The notes beneath the pieces are model-generated. The model was not told the origin of the DNA. It saw nothing but the letters and a program-made list of their open reading frames with translations, and made no database searches. A stretch of 64,000 nt of DNA from Saccharum officinarum (Eukaryota; Streptophyta; Magnoliopsida; Poales; Poaceae). How positions within the stretch are numbered: position 1 is the first letter of the stretch; every line of letters starts with the position of its first letter. The stretch covers positions 6,122,407 through 6,186,406 of the forward strand of contig CM036160.1 in assembly GCA_020631735.1 (NCBI GenBank). The letters run 5' to 3'. Positions 43,040-55,693 of the stretch are shown here, one piece after another. Both the position numbers and the translations under genes were made by a program.

Positions 43040-43890
43040 TCAACTGCGACTTAACCGTCGTTTGTCGCCACGACCTCGGTGGCCGCCGCTCCTGTTTGCA
43101 TGCCGGTGCATGACTTCTGCTGATTCAGGTCACGAAGTTGTTCGTAGTGGATAGCCTCGTCGTTTGGGGCCCATCACCGGCAGCAGCAGCACGTGCCCGC
43201 TTACCCGCACTCTCGGTACAACAATGCTTGGGCTGTGCTTTGTGCCAAGGACGGCTGCGACCATCTCGATTGCGATGGTGGTCCATTCCTTGTTGTCCTC
43301 TTGGAGGCGAGCCACGACGGCAATGATGAAGATGATGATGTAGTAATGCACATATGGGCAGATGGTACTCGTTAGAGACAGGTGCCTGGAGCGCGCAACT
43401 ACTAGGAATGTAATAAACCAGTTGCTTGATGATGAGACCAGCCTTCTTATTGGAGATGCGCTATACTTCATCAGTGCATGTGGGGAAGAATGCAACATCC
43501 TCAAGTATGATTTACACAAGCACGAGCTATCCATGATGGACTTGCTGGGACAGTTCTCTCCTATTCTGATCAGGGAGATGACGGAGGGCTAGCGATTGCA
43601 GTCATATTGCACATTGCATCTTCAAGTGGTCATGGAAGTAGGTATCAATGGCGTTGGTGAGTGGGTGAAATATAGGGTTATGGAGCTTGACAACACGCTG
43701 CTCACCAAAGGTTGCTACCACCAGATTTGTTTTGCATGGTTGAGGGCACAAAACTGTTCTCAGTCATTACGTAGACAGGAACCATCTTCGTGCTCAATCT
43801 CTAGTCAAAATGGAGGAAGATAGGTGAAAAAAAAAACTACTACTTCTATGGGCCACCTTTTACATGAGCTTCTACACTTCAAATTATTAG
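43040..43890 (+). pseudogene. F-box family C-terminal fragment
   Basis: Segments equivalent to the intact gene at 31139 appear in order: SLVVWGP, AVLCAKDGCDHLDCDGGPFLVVL, SLLIGDALYFI, LKYDLHKHELSMMDL and WVKYRVMELDNTLLTKG, ending at a stop (43888-43890) in the same place. The F-box and first ~60 codons are missing, and at least four frameshifts occur. Upstream, at about 42985-43030, a CACATTATATTATGAAGAACG block resembles the promoter of the intact gene, so the N-terminal half was lost by an internal deletion. Non-functional. Confidence 0.82.
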
Positions 43891-44599
43891 TCTTGCCTTT
43901 TTTGTGACAGTGTACTTGTTTCTGATTGTAGATATTAATTTAATGGTACCTTTCCTTTTCAACTAGAATTCCTGACAATAGAACATCACGACTAATTTTG
44001 TTCATATTTGACTTGTTGTGGATGATTTCTTATATGGTCAAGTGTGCACAGAAAATTTACATTTTTCTAAACCACACAAGTTTGTACTTTGTTGCACAAT
44101 ATAGACAATCTCTACTGTAAAGTGAACTATGAAATAATTCACACTTGTATGTTTGGCACCTTTCAGATCGTGATTGAATAAATGGACAGTGTAATCACTA
44201 CCTAGCCCAAAGAATGCCAGTACCTGGCCAGTTTATAAATTCATCAAGCTGGCTCTATTCCAGGTGCAATACTTAATCTGACCTTGGTTAGCATTGATTT
44301 GATATAGTTGATAGGTCCACATGGAACTGGAAATATATTGGGTCTTCAGGTTGAAATAAAAGGAATGCGTTTCAACTGAAAATGCTCAGATTGTTTACGA
44401 GTTTTCTGTACAAATGGCTATTGATCATTTGGACAATAATGCTGTTCAAACTTCATCTTGCTGAACTTTGTTTGTAGATATTTTTCGTAGACTTCTATAA
44501 TGCTCTGGGTGGAGTTGTTTTTCTTCGGTATGAAAGGGATTATTGATTAAATCAATGTTCCAGCTTGTCTTGATTAGCTTCATAAAACTCCTTGGAGGG
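43891..44599. other. AT-rich 3' flank, no gene seen
   Basis: No coding content on either strand; runs into the assembly gap. Confidence 0.45.
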
Positions 44600-44699
44600 N
44601 NNNNNNNNNNNNNNNNNNNNNNNNNNNNNNNNNNNNNNNNNNNNNNNNNNNNNNNNNNNNNNNNNNNNNNNNNNNNNNNNNNNNNNNNNNNNNNNNNNN
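44600..44699. other. Assembly gap (100 N)
   Basis: Exactly 100 N; AT-rich sequence on the left and very GC-rich sequence on the right. Confidence 0.99.
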
Positions 44700-45592
44700 G
44701 AGGCGCCTAGGGGCCGCATGCCCAGCAGTTGCCTACTGAGCCTTCTGGCCGTCGCGCCCGTGGGGAACACCGACACCTCTTCCGGCCGGCTCGCCTGGCC
44801 AGCAGCTAGTGCACGCCAACCAGCCGCTTCACACCCGCCACGGTGATGCCAGCAGGCGCAGCACCCAGAAGCAGACGTGGCCGTGAAAGACGAAGCAGGA
44901 CGCGAACGATGTGGATCCGGTGGCCCAGCGCTAGAATCGACACGGAGAGCCCGGATCCGCCCCACCGGACACCCACCCCGCGTCCAAGGCAAGCAGATGT
45001 GCGCGTCGTCCACAGCAAGGCCGCCAGCACCACGGAGTCCACTAGATCTAGAGCGGAGCTTCGCGAGATCCAACCATGGAGGACCTGGAACTGCCCTGAC
45101 GACGATGCCAACTGGCGGAGTTGCTAGAAAAGAGGAGCGGTGGTGTGGGTTGGAGAGGGAGTGGGGAGGAACCGCGATGGAGGCCCTTTGTTTGAGCGCC
45201 GCCGCTCGGCGGAGGGCGGCAGCGGTGGCCGAAGAGGAGGCGAGGACGGGGAGCTTGGGTGCCGGCAATGGTCGCCCTGAGTCGGCCGTTGGGGGCCACT
45301 CGGGGGAAGCTAGGGCAGTTTTTGACAATGATCCCTTAGTTTTATAATCATGGCTATGAAAACTATGTCTGAGGTTTAGAGTTAAAACTTACTTGGTTAG
45401 TGTTATACTAATGATTGACAAGTCCACTCGGTAGTCGGTACAGAAGAATGTGTATTGTGGTTCTTTTGGCAGAAACTTGATTTTGATTGCTTTAGCTTCG
45501 GCTTGACTTCCGGAACGAGGATAGTTGTTTCAGCCTTTTCATGAAAAAAAAGTCTATTTTACCTCCTGAAATATTGTTGTAGTTTAATTTTT
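44700..45592. other. GC-rich block after the gap, then AT-rich; no gene assigned
   Basis: 44700-45330 is GC-rich and open in several frames on both strands with Arg/Ala/Pro-rich content. No domain is recognised; a leader or 5' exon of a gene or LINE hidden in the gap is possible. After 45330 the sequence turns AT-rich. Confidence 0.3.
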
Positions 45593-46406
45593 CTCCTCAA
45601 ATTCTAAAACCAGACATCTTAACCCACAACCCACCCCACCCCCAAACTCTAAAAACCATTCATATTTCTTCCCTGTCCTGGTGTGGTTTTACCTTTTTTG
45701 TTAAAAAAAACAATAAGGTTTTTAAACAACATAAAATGTCTCTAACATTCTAAAAAAATCTGACAAAAATCATATATATAGATTGGGATATGAAGATTCC
45801 AAGTAAAATATTTAAAGCTCGTGAAAATTTATCTAGAAGCTCGAAAAAACTAGACTTAGATCTACAAAAATGAGAAAAATGTCTATAAAATCTTGAAAAA
45901 ATCAAAAACATTCTACTCAATGTCTAAACATGTCTAAAAACTTCACACTATAAAAATATAAGATGAACACAACATAAATGCAATATACATTAATGTTGAA
46001 TGCATTTGTGTGCTATGCGTTCTTGCTTGTCGTCTATTTTGTTTTTGTGGTGTAAAGTTTTCAAAACATGTTTAGACATCAATTAGGATGTTGGTGAATT
46101 TTAGATTTTTTTTCATTTTCCTAGGGCTAAGTCAAATTTTTGGAAGCTTCTAGATATATTTTCATGAAACTCTTAATTTTTTGCATGGATTCGTCGTATC
46201 CCAATCTATGTCTAGGATTTTTCTCGAAAACTTTTACAATCTTATAGATATTTTATGGGTTAGTAGCATTATCATGTATTTAGTAGATTTTTAACTAAGA
46301 AGAAAGCCAAAACTGCCTTTGAAACCACTTCAAAACACGGATGCAGATAATTTGGAATGGTTTGTGAGGGTTCAGGGTAAGATGTCTGATTTTAAAGCTT
46401 GAGGAC
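45593..46406. mobile_element. Foldback element with ~400-bp inverted arms
   Basis: TCCTCAAATTCTAAAACCAGACATCTTA at the left and its imperfect reverse at the right (TAAGATGTCTGATTTTAAAGCTTGAGGA, ending 46405) are the outer ends. Matching continues inward via TAGATTGGGATA, TCTAGAAGC, GTCTAAACATG and GAACACA...AAATGCA to a centre near 46000. Almost the whole 814 bp is inverted repeat with tiny loop; identity looks roughly 65-75 percent. No coding capacity. A transcript would form a long hairpin. Confidence 0.8.
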
Positions 46407-46414
46407 GAAGACAA

Positions 46415-46890
46415 TCTATAATGATGTCACCGAGGAGATCCCCCTCCCTATCCCGCCTAATGAGGCCACGTACCTCGTCCAATGCCTCCCTCTTCTGTAA
46501 GCCCTAGATCTACTGCTACTACGCCTTCCACCGAGGTGCTCTTCTGCTTGGCCTTCTTCTACGATGTCAATCCCTCGAAATGATGTACCCTGCTTCCTCC
46601 CTACCAGCACCACGACAACCTCTCCCTTTCCCCACCTGGTGAGCAAGAAGCACCTTTGGTGGCCTTCGCCTGTGTAGGCTGCTGCCACGGCCGCGTGTTT
46701 TTCGATCAATAGTAAGATGGACTACAACGAGTTCGTTGTGTGCGATCCACCCGCTGATTGTTGGAGATCGGAGTGGTAGGAGCTACAGGCGCCCGACATT
46801 CTTGCACGTTCTACTTCTACTACGCTATCATGCTCTGCATTGTGACTATTTGCGGTGGTCCGTTTCTTGTGATCTACTCCTCCAGCGAGA
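46415..46890 (+). pseudogene. Decayed F-box family fragment
   Basis: VTEEIPLPIPPNEATYLVQ matches the F-box start of neighbouring paralogues (LVEEILLRVAPDEPAHLV). Later pieces are CCHGRVFFDQ (matching DCRHGRVLIE), FVVCDPPAD and GGPFLVIYSSS. Stops occur after LPLL and before and after the WRSEW piece, and frames change several times. Its start lies within 10 bp of the foldback element. Non-functional. Confidence 0.65.
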
Positions 46891-47430
46891 GTAAATACAC
46901 ATGCATAGAAAAAATATTTAGTGCAAATCCTCTACTAGGTGGAATCGAGAAAACCCTTTAGGAATAGGAAAATATTCAGTGCAAACCCTTTACTCAATAC
47001 CATGTACATCTATATATGCACTATGGATGTGCATTTTTCAAATGTTCTAAAGGTCAAGTATGTTTTCTAAAAGGTTTTAACGATTCCACCAAGTTATGAA
47101 TGTCTAAGTGAAGTCTTGTACTAACTACATTGTCAGACTACATCTACTAATTGTCAGACTCTTCCGATTCAGGGACCACCAAGTCTCTTTTTTTCTGGAA
47201 ACGATTAACGAAGTACACGGCACTTGCAACAGTTCCCCAAAAGCGGAACGATCCTATGCTCAAGAGAAGATTTAGCCAAACAATTTGACCCTGCCTCCCT
47301 GTGGCCCCACCTGGCAATTGCATAGCCACCCACCGCTCAGCCTCGTTTACTGCACGTCACATGCAACCCGTCATCCACAAAAAAATCCTCGCTACGCCGC
47401 CGCCTGCTCGGTCACATCAATCTGACTAGC
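46891..47430. other. Intergenic, no gene seen
   Basis: AT-rich, with a repeat of a CAAA(T/C)CCTCTACT-type phrase around 46925 and 46985. The block at 47280-47430 is the leader of the next F-box pseudogene. Confidence 0.4.
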
Positions 47431-48345
47431 ATGGCGACGCGGCGGGCTGGTACCGGCTCTGGTGGACAACCTCGTCGAGATGATCCTCCTCTGCTTCCCT
47501 CCGGACGACCCCGCGAGCCTCGTCTGTGCCGCACTCGTCTGCAAGTGCTGGCGCCGCCTCGTCTCCAGCCCTAGATTCAGGCACAAGTTCTGCGAGTTCC
47601 ACCGCGCGCCGCTCATGTTTGGTTTCCTCAGCTCCGAGGGCCACTTCGAATCCACCACGTGGGCAATGGCAGCGGCGTCCAGATCCAGAGAGCGCTTGAC
47701 GCCCGCCGCGGCTGTGTCCTCCTCAATGGCTACTCGCCTGGATCTACGCAGCGTGACAGCGACCCCGTCAGGGGTGACCTCCAAATGATGCCGTCACTCC
47801 GCCACTGGTGCTGTGACGGCTGGACCGCGGCGGTGGTCTGCGTGGCCGCCGGGTTCGACTGTGCCCCCCGCAGACCTTTCCGTGTTGCCCATGGGTGTTG
47901 CGGTTCGTCACCTCCGTATGGTTCTACTCATATGAGTAATTTGGTGCATGGAGTGAGCTCCGCGAGGTCGCCTTTGTTCCGCCACCCATGTCCTCACACT
48001 GTATCAACATGGGGCCAAGTGCCCTGGTGCAGAATGTACTATATCTTCGATGTGCCACCGGAATCCTGGAGCACGATTTGGGCACACAGGTGTCTGAGGT
48101 TACACGACCATCTGCACTCTTCATGCCGGATCACGGTGCTGTGCTCGTGACTACAGAAGATGGTGGCCTGGGATTGGCTGTCATTCAGCAGTCTAAACTC
48201 GTTCCTATGTCAAGGGAGACTCGTCTCGATAGTGGGACGGAGGACGCTCTTGTATTCGGCTCGCTTGGTTGGCTTTACGGATGGTATTGCAGTTATTCTA
48301 GTGCAGATTGCTGATCGACTCTTCACTATTCATCTTAAGTTCTAG
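47431..48345 (+). pseudogene. F-box protein pseudogene of the second subfamily
   Basis: The ATG at 47431 (MATRRAGTG) is one base out of frame with the F-box at 47462-47570 (VDNLVEMILLCFPPDDPASLV, then VCKCWRRLVSSPRFRHKFCEFH). The frame then shifts; ALDARRGCVLLNGYSP, VCVAAGFDCAP and PFRVAHGCCGSS are in the next frame, and ILEHDLG and PDHGAVLVTTEDGGLGLAVIQ appear later. The wording is closer to the pair at 57322/61693 (EFHATPPMLGFF, DARHGRVLLL) than to 31139. At least four frame breaks. Non-functional. Confidence 0.82.
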
Positions 48346-48457
48346 CATTTTTTAGGTTGTCATAGATTTCTAGGTTTGGTCATTATTTTCGTGTTCTACT
48401 GGCTTGTCCGCGAGATGGTACCCCTGCATTTATCCTATTTATCTTTACGGATGATAA

Positions 48458-51400
48458 TGTGGCAGAACCGTCCGATTTAGCCGCTTTCAGAGGCACTTGT
48501 CTTCCACTAGACACTAAGTACCCCGAAATGGAACCAAATCGAGTTGTTCCGTCGAGCACACCCAACAGGAGAACTCGAAACAATCCACGTTTACATCGGC
48601 CAGGATCCGATAATGAGTATAAACTTACAATACTTAGTTCATCTCATACAACGTAGAGTCTCAGAAAGCATTTATTACAATATCAGGGTTCAGAGTGCGA
48701 TAATTCAAACAACGAAAATAAAAACATCTAGCGGAACGAAATGAGAATCCGTCTGTGCCCACCAGAAGAATCCTCCACACAAGGCCTAACTGCTCAAGGT
48801 GCACCTGCAACAAGGGTAAATAAACCCTGAGTACACAATGTACTCGCAAGACTTACCTGACTAGGGAATATATTTCCCGACTCTCAAGGAATATGATAGG
48901 CTTATGGCTTGTGGGTTTCTTCTTTGCGAAAAGCAATACTAAGAGTGTATCCTTATTTCCTTAGATTATTAGCAGCCATGTTTATCTCATTATCCAATAT
49001 TTTATGTAAGCACCTATTCTATATTCAAGTAAGGGTTGAGCAATCAGAGCCATTTTTTCATCTTTCATATGTCATTTCTTACTACGGTGCCAGAGCGTGG
49101 TCAAGCCGTACCGTCACGTAGAAACGGCGATTCGCGAATCAATGTGCCCAGCTGGGTACCCCGAAAAACACACATCTCACTTGCACCCCAAGCACAAGTG
49201 AGACCAACCCGTTCCACTCATGTCAAGGGTTCCATATCCCTGTCCAAACTTGGATTCCAAGCCCCCACACTTGAGGCCGGCCTCAATGTGGTGTTTAGAC
49301 CTCCACCTATCCCGTCTCCAATCAGTCGGCCCGAAAAGAGCCAAAGCCCATGACAAGAAAGTAACAAGCCTTCCCGCTCTCATAAGCAAGTATGTGCTCG
49401 GGATAATAAGTATGTGACTTGACCAGGGTCCAATGCAACGAATGGTCCTTAATCACACACGAACAGGGAAAACGATGCAACCAAGCTATGCCCCGTGGCC
49501 GCGAGACATAACCTGTTACACCCACCAATACCATACCATATCCCTGCCCGGTCATCATTTCCCTTCCACCATTTTATTGTGAGATTTATGATCAGAAGAA
49601 TCACCTGTTGTGAGTAACTATAGGTTACCCACGCTACCATCAAACCTAAGCAAGGCAACTACGCAATCATGCACGGGTAAGACTCATATATATATATATA
49701 TATGCATGTGGCTATCATAAAATTCCTGTAACGTAAATGCACCACATATATATAATGATTATCAAAAATACGGGTTATGCACCGGGGCTTGCCTTGGGTA
49801 GTCATGGGCGGCTCCTAGAACTCCTTCGGCACGAAGATCTCCTCCTCGTATTCTTCGACGATCTCCTCGTAGTCCTGCTCCTCCGTGGCCACGTACTCAA
49901 CTACCTCGTGATCTACATGTATGAAATGATAATGCAACACTTAATAAGGTGACAACAGTAGCTCTAAAAATAGCAACAACTACTAAGCAAGAATCTACTG
50001 ATCTAGCTATTTTCTAGCAACTAAAATGCCTATCATCTTTTTATTACCGATTTACTACATAGCACTACTATGGAAACTTAGCTACCCTATCTAGCAAGCT
50101 ATTCAAAGGCTACACAAATTACAGCAAGTACCTAATAATATCATGAACCTACTGTAAAGTTTTTAGAGCTAAAGCTATCCTAGACTTGCCACAAAATTTT
50201 CTACAAGTTTGGGTACATTAATATTCCTTTTGCCTTTTTTATTGATTTAATAGACCTAGCATCATCACAGCAACATATAAACTAATTATACCATTAGGTA
50301 GATCATGAATTTAGGAACCTAACTAAAGTGGTTTCATAATTTTTGGACATCTACTCGAGTCGCAAAGAATTATCAAAGTTTAGCTCAAAAACTGAATTAC
50401 AAAAGCAATACTTAATTCACTAGAAAAAAGGAACTCATTTCCCTCGGCTTGGCCCGCACCAGATGGCCACCCATGCGCCGCACGCGCGCACACGTGGCCC
50501 AACTGCACGAGGCGGCCCACAACGATGTAGCCTACGCGCGGACGCGGCCCAAGCGGGGGAGCCCACGCGCACCCTGGCACAAATTGCTAAAGAGCCCTTG
50601 GACTTGAGCTGATTTAAGCGACCGCTAACTACACTATTCCGCCAGTCACGTTTAAGCACTAAGGTCCTTGTACTAATCCTCCTTCGCAACGGGAGGTCCC
50701 CGATGCCTCCCCGCTCGCCGGCGCGGCAAGCAGCAGCACTAGGCGGCTATGCCGCCTGACCGGGGAACCCCAAAGCGCAACTAGGAAGCCAACGCTCACC
50801 TGCAGGTCCTTGCGCACGGGGGTAGCGGTTGGGAGGTCAGAGGCGCATTGAAAAGACTTCCCCATGGCGGTGGCGACCAAACTACAGTGGCAGCCACGTT
50901 CCAGTGAGCAGAGGCGCTAAAGAAACGGTAAAGATGGCGGGTGAGCTCCAGCGACTTACCCTGGACTCGGCCGAAGCGAAGACTCAGCCGGAGCTTGCCC
51001 AAATTGAGCTGGCGCTCGTGCGCTCGATCACCACGGTGGCGCACTGCGGTGGCACAACCGCGTCAGCGAGAGCGAGGGAATGGTAGGGGTGCGGGGCAGG
51101 GGCGCAGGGAGGCAAGGGGCGGGGCGGGTCAGGTGGCACGGCCGATTTGGCTCTAGGTGATTCGGGGGCTACTTACGGCGAAGGGCGGGCACCGTCGTAA
51201 CGTTACGGTGCCGGCATAGCTCCAAATTAGGGCTCAGTGGGGCAAGGCTTGGGGGGAGGTAGGGTCTATCGGCAGGGCCACAAGGTGACGAAGCTGAGCA
51301 CGTGAATAATTGGACGCTGGTGAACTCTCCCGACCGACACACGAGAAGCGGTCCCACCTCGACCATGGCGGACAGAGGAGATGAGGAGAAACCAAGTCAG

Positions 51401-52462
51401 CGCTCGGGTCACCGCTGCTTTCAGATTGGGGTTGCCAAGGCGTGCTTGAGCAGGCAGTGCAGCAGCGTGGCGTGCGCGTGCAGCCACCGACCGGCCAGCG
51501 ACGGCGCTGGGCCAAGGCACGGATACGACGCTCGTTGACCCCGTGGCGGCAACTGCGACACTGCGCACGACATGGAGGGCGGGCAGCGGGGCAGCGCAGA
51601 TAGGCTCACATGCAACGGGCAGGCAGAGCCAGCGACAGCAGCGCGGAGCCGGCAGCACAGGCGGGGCGAAGCAACAGAGGAGCAGTGCACAGGGCGACAG
51701 CGATAGGAGGGCACCATGGCCCGCGGTGACTGGCCACAGGCGCAACGCCCATAGCAGCCAACGCGCAGCCAAGCCACGTCTCGGATGCTGGCTAGCCGCG
51801 GCCAGGCCGAGGAAGGGCCTGTCCCCCAGCGTGCTGCCATCAATGTGCGTGGCAGCCAGCACGAGCATAGCCAGCACAGGGTCGTGGTGACCGTGCCCAC
51901 TGATCAGGCTGGTGGTGCGCATGAACTTTAAAGCGCTCGCCAAAACTAACTCGAAACGAACTAAGCCCAACCACCTACACCATACTACATGCAGTACACC
52001 AGGCTATCTACGAGAGCTAAAACACGACACCCCTCCCACGCTCAAACTTGTAGAAAAAAATCCGCGAACTTCATGCTGTCATACCATTTTTCGACTTGCA
52101 AAAATTACTCCAAGTCTTGAGCTGATTTTCGTTGAAAGTTCAATCTTCGAACCACTAAATCTATCGGCTAGCAATAACACTTCGCTAAGACGAATGTTGC
52201 ATTATCCTCTACAAAGTTCGCACTACAAACTTCATTTACAGTTCACCTACATGTCCTATAGTATTTTTGTTCAATAAAAATTAGTTTGCAACCTTAATTG
52301 ATATAACAAGGGCTAACACGTCAACTTCCATTAACATTTTTTATTAATTATTTTAAATTACTAAAATGGTTCTACGCACTTCAACATATGCAAAACCACA
52401 AAGAGATGATGCTCATGCTATGCTTTGGTGCGTTGTTGCACGTTAACACCGAGGGTGTTACA
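48458..52462 (-). mobile_element. Gypsy solo LTR, 4005 bp, TSD GATAA
   Basis: On the minus strand it starts TGTAACACCCTCGGTG, a classical start of long grass Gypsy LTRs, and ends CGGTTCTGCCACA. The flanks carry a perfect 5-bp direct repeat GATAA (48453-48457 and 52463-52467). No gag or pol is inside. GC-rich leader-like stretches at 50430-50850 and 50900-51900 and a short TA tract at 49686-49703 lie within; long frames in the GC-rich part are artefacts. LTRs of this size suggest the chromovirus Tekay group, inferred from start and length only. Confidence 0.85.
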
Positions 52463-52736
52463 GATAAGTTCTAGCATTTATCCTACTGCATTTTCACTTT
52501 CGGTGCAATGAAAGCTTGGAACTTAAGTGTTTCCTTTTGTCCAAAGTTATATATGTCATGTTACTCCGACATTACCTTTGTTTGATTCAAGAGCTTGTAG
52601 CCAGTCATTGTAAGTGAAAATAGCAGGATCGCCTATTGCGATACTTGATTCTTGAAATGGTTGGATATAACCACTACTTTAGCATATGTTATCACATGTT
52701 GCAGCCCACCTTATAAGCATAAAAAACCATACTCTT

Positions 52737-54592
52737 TTTTTTAAGAAGTCATAGGGGGGAGAGGGAGGTATATTCCATAGATACGGCAATGCCAGGAATG
52801 GAAGGTTACAAAAGGGGCAAACCCCAGAGCTACATAGTGGAGGGGCGAGACAAGAGCACCAACACAACACCAACAATAACAACACAACAACAAAAACACA
52901 GGAAAAACAACCACAACTAAGATACATGAGGTGAAACAACAAAGGTACAGGCTTCAGCATAACCTCTCATGATGAAGACATGTCGTTGATCGCTGAACGT
53001 TGCACCACCAAGTGACAAGTCTCCAAAGAGCTCCAATTTCAGTGCGACTGTAAGGCACAGAGTCAATATCGACAAACGTCAGTTGTGAGCTCCAATTTCA
53101 ATGCGATTGTAAGGCACAGAGTCGATATCAACAGAAGACAGTCGTAATGTACATCATCTATGGAGCACAATCGGGATCTAGTTGTCATCCGCCAACACCC
53201 CTTAAGTGGAGGAAGCCTTAAGGGAGGGAGGACTGACAAAAGAAGAACGAGGAGATCCAAGAGAGGGGACCATAGTCTTGCTGACCCGGCATAAGTTGAG
53301 ATGATGCCATCAATGATCTTGAAGGATTCAGAGCAATGAAAAATCAGCAGCAGAAGCCATTCAGCAAGCAACTTGTGCACCCATATATGACAAGCTAGCA
53401 GTAAACCCTAAAGAAAAGTTGGCCAAATCTAAGGCGAGCCTCCACGGTGACGCCTACAAGTAGGACGCGACGTTGATGCCACCACCGTCACCGACCTAAA
53501 AAAATCAGATCTAGGTTTTCACCCGGAGGTACCTTAGACTTGCAAGGTTGGAGAAGGCTATTACGACGCCTCCAAGGAGGTTAGCAGCGTCCGAAGGCGT
53601 CACTGTCGACAGCACCGACAAAGTCGTGCATGGCTTTCGCCTAGACTCCCCAGACCCTGAGCTTCTCACAACATGGACGATGAAGAACCAAGACCCAATT
53701 TGACAACTGCTTCACGGTTAGAACGAAGGTGTGGATCACACATACTGCTGCTTGAACCCATAACAGCTCGCACAAAGCAGCTGCAGCACAACACCAGCCC
53801 TCATCCACCATGACATGAGCCTCATGCCTTGTAGAGAAGGGGAACGTGCTGCTTTGGAGGCCAGCAACCTAGTGCCAAGTGAGCATTGGGGCGTAGCACT
53901 GCTTGAGCTCTGTATAGCTCGCACGAGGCAGTGAAAGGCACCAATCACCCACAGCGATTGCGGTCGCTGGCACTCAGGCAGGACGCAGATCAGTCAGCAC
54001 CCATCTTTAGGACGGTGGACGCCCCCTGGCCCCTCCCAGACGAGATGCAGACCAGCGAGGCACGCTTGGGCCCAGTAGCGCTGCCGCGACCGCCAGCACA
54101 GCCGCCGCAGTAGCGAGCAGTCACCGGAAATCACTTGTCCCTAGTGAGAACCGCCAGGTAAGAGGACTCCAGATCTGGGGTGGAAGGCACCGGATCTGCC
54201 TCCAGAGGACACAAATCCGGCTCGTCGCCGGCCATCTCACTCGCCGGGGAGCAGGTTCGATGGGGGCACTTTCGGTGGCTTAGGCGAGTAGTAACCAGAG
54301 ACGCCTCCCCGCCACCGAATCTGGCATGGCAGGATGGAGATCCGTCTGCTCTCCATGTAGATCTTGCTGCCCCACGCGAATCCAGCCACCGGCTGCGCGG
54401 ATCCGGCTGCCGCCCAAGTTGAAGCTACCGTTGTGAGAGAGAGAGAGAGAAGGGAGAGGAAAGAGAGGCTGGGAGTGGGTGAAGGACCATAGTGGCCCTG
54501 CCGCTGCCCTCCTCGTTGCGGCCAAAGCCTTGGGAGGCAACTCCGGCGGCAGCAGAGGTTGGGTGTCGGCGGCGGGGGCGGCAGGGGCGCTC
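52737..54592 (-). mobile_element. LINE-like retroinsertion with poly(A) and 14-bp TSD
   Basis: A 14-bp direct repeat AAAACCATACTCTT flanks the segment (52723-52736 and 54593-54606). At its left edge is a T-run, i.e. a poly(A) tail on the minus strand. This is the signature of target-primed reverse transcription. The minus-strand 5' part (54100-54590) is GC-rich with CT-rich runs, like LINE leaders, and the 3' part has a TGTTGTTG-type stretch common near grass LINE tails. No RT or endonuclease motif is visible, so it is internally deleted or a non-autonomous passenger. Confidence 0.75.
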
Positions 54593-54606
54593 AAAACCAT
54601 ACTCTT

Positions 54607-55093
54607 CGTTATTCATACGTGTGAAGAACAAAGAGTTTATAAAATCTTGGATATTACAATTACACAGAAAAGTGCAATACTGAGGTACTCACATGTAACA
54701 AGTTTTAATGTGGACCATTCATGAAATCCAACAGGGAAGAAAGCACCACATAACGTATAGCCTCGTACATATCCTCAAGTGCTTCAAATAAGTCTGAAGT
54801 CTCCTTCTCATCATCGAGTTGTTCATGTTCACAGATGAGAGAATCTACGTACGTTTCAGCTTAACATTTCAGTTGAAGTTATTTTTCTGCTCATGACGCT
54901 TATTATTGCCACCTTCTTTAAATAAGTCTGAAGTCTCCTTGAGTATCAAGCCTGAAATTTCATCCATGGTTTTCTTCCTTCCAGATTTGTTGTTGTTGTG
55001 AATGATGTTCCAGTTTTATTCACAGCGATACTTATTTGGAGCTGTTCTCTCAGTGGCTGGTTCTTCCTCCAGGAAATGAAGCCAGTTGGAACC
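54607..55093. other. Sequence left of the tandem duplication, no gene seen
   Basis: AT-rich. Contains a repeated phrase AAATAAGTCTGAAGTCTCCTT (54788 and 54920). No coding content. Confidence 0.4.
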
Positions 55094-55693
55094 TGTGGTT
55101 TAGTTTCAGTACAGCCTGGACCTCATGGCATTCATGACTGTAATCGTAGCATCAACACTCTGCCATGAGGACGTGAAGTCATGGCGCACTCAAGAATAGA
55201 GCCCTGGGCTAGCACATATATAACTTGAACTGCTTAAAAGTGATTCTGAACCTCAGAGTTGTGTGTGCCGGTTAATAACCTGACCTCATGTAGTGTTAAT
55301 TTTACGATCGTTTAGGCCACAGAGAAGAAGTAGCAAAGCAGTACTTGCAAATTCAGATTCAAATTCAGATTTACTGATTTATTGTGAGAAAAAAATACTG
55401 TTCGTTGGTTAAAAGTACGATTTATAAGACATGTGCGCTGACTTCCTGCACTGTTCAGCAGCAGCACTGGTTCAGTTGTTCGGATATAGCTGGACATGTG
55501 GTACCCATGTAATACGTACTGTCACCAAAATCTGCTTTCACCATTTCGACTTTGTTTCATCCAAATGCAGCCGATCCACCGAATCAGACATCCAACTTAC
55601 TTCCTCCGTTCCAAAAGTGTCGTTCTTGCTTCCTCAAAAAGTCAAATACTTTTTATTTTGACAAAATATTTATAATAAATCATCATTATTTAG

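Noticed and set aside
44552..45328. A 258-codon minus-strand ORF spanning the second N gap
   Set aside because: The frame runs through 100 unknown bases and the rest is GC-rich low complexity without a domain.
50380..51970. Several ORFs above 100 codons in the 4-kb solo LTR
   Set aside because: Located in the GC-rich leader of an LTR, overlapping on both strands, Cys/Arg/Ala-rich without known domains.
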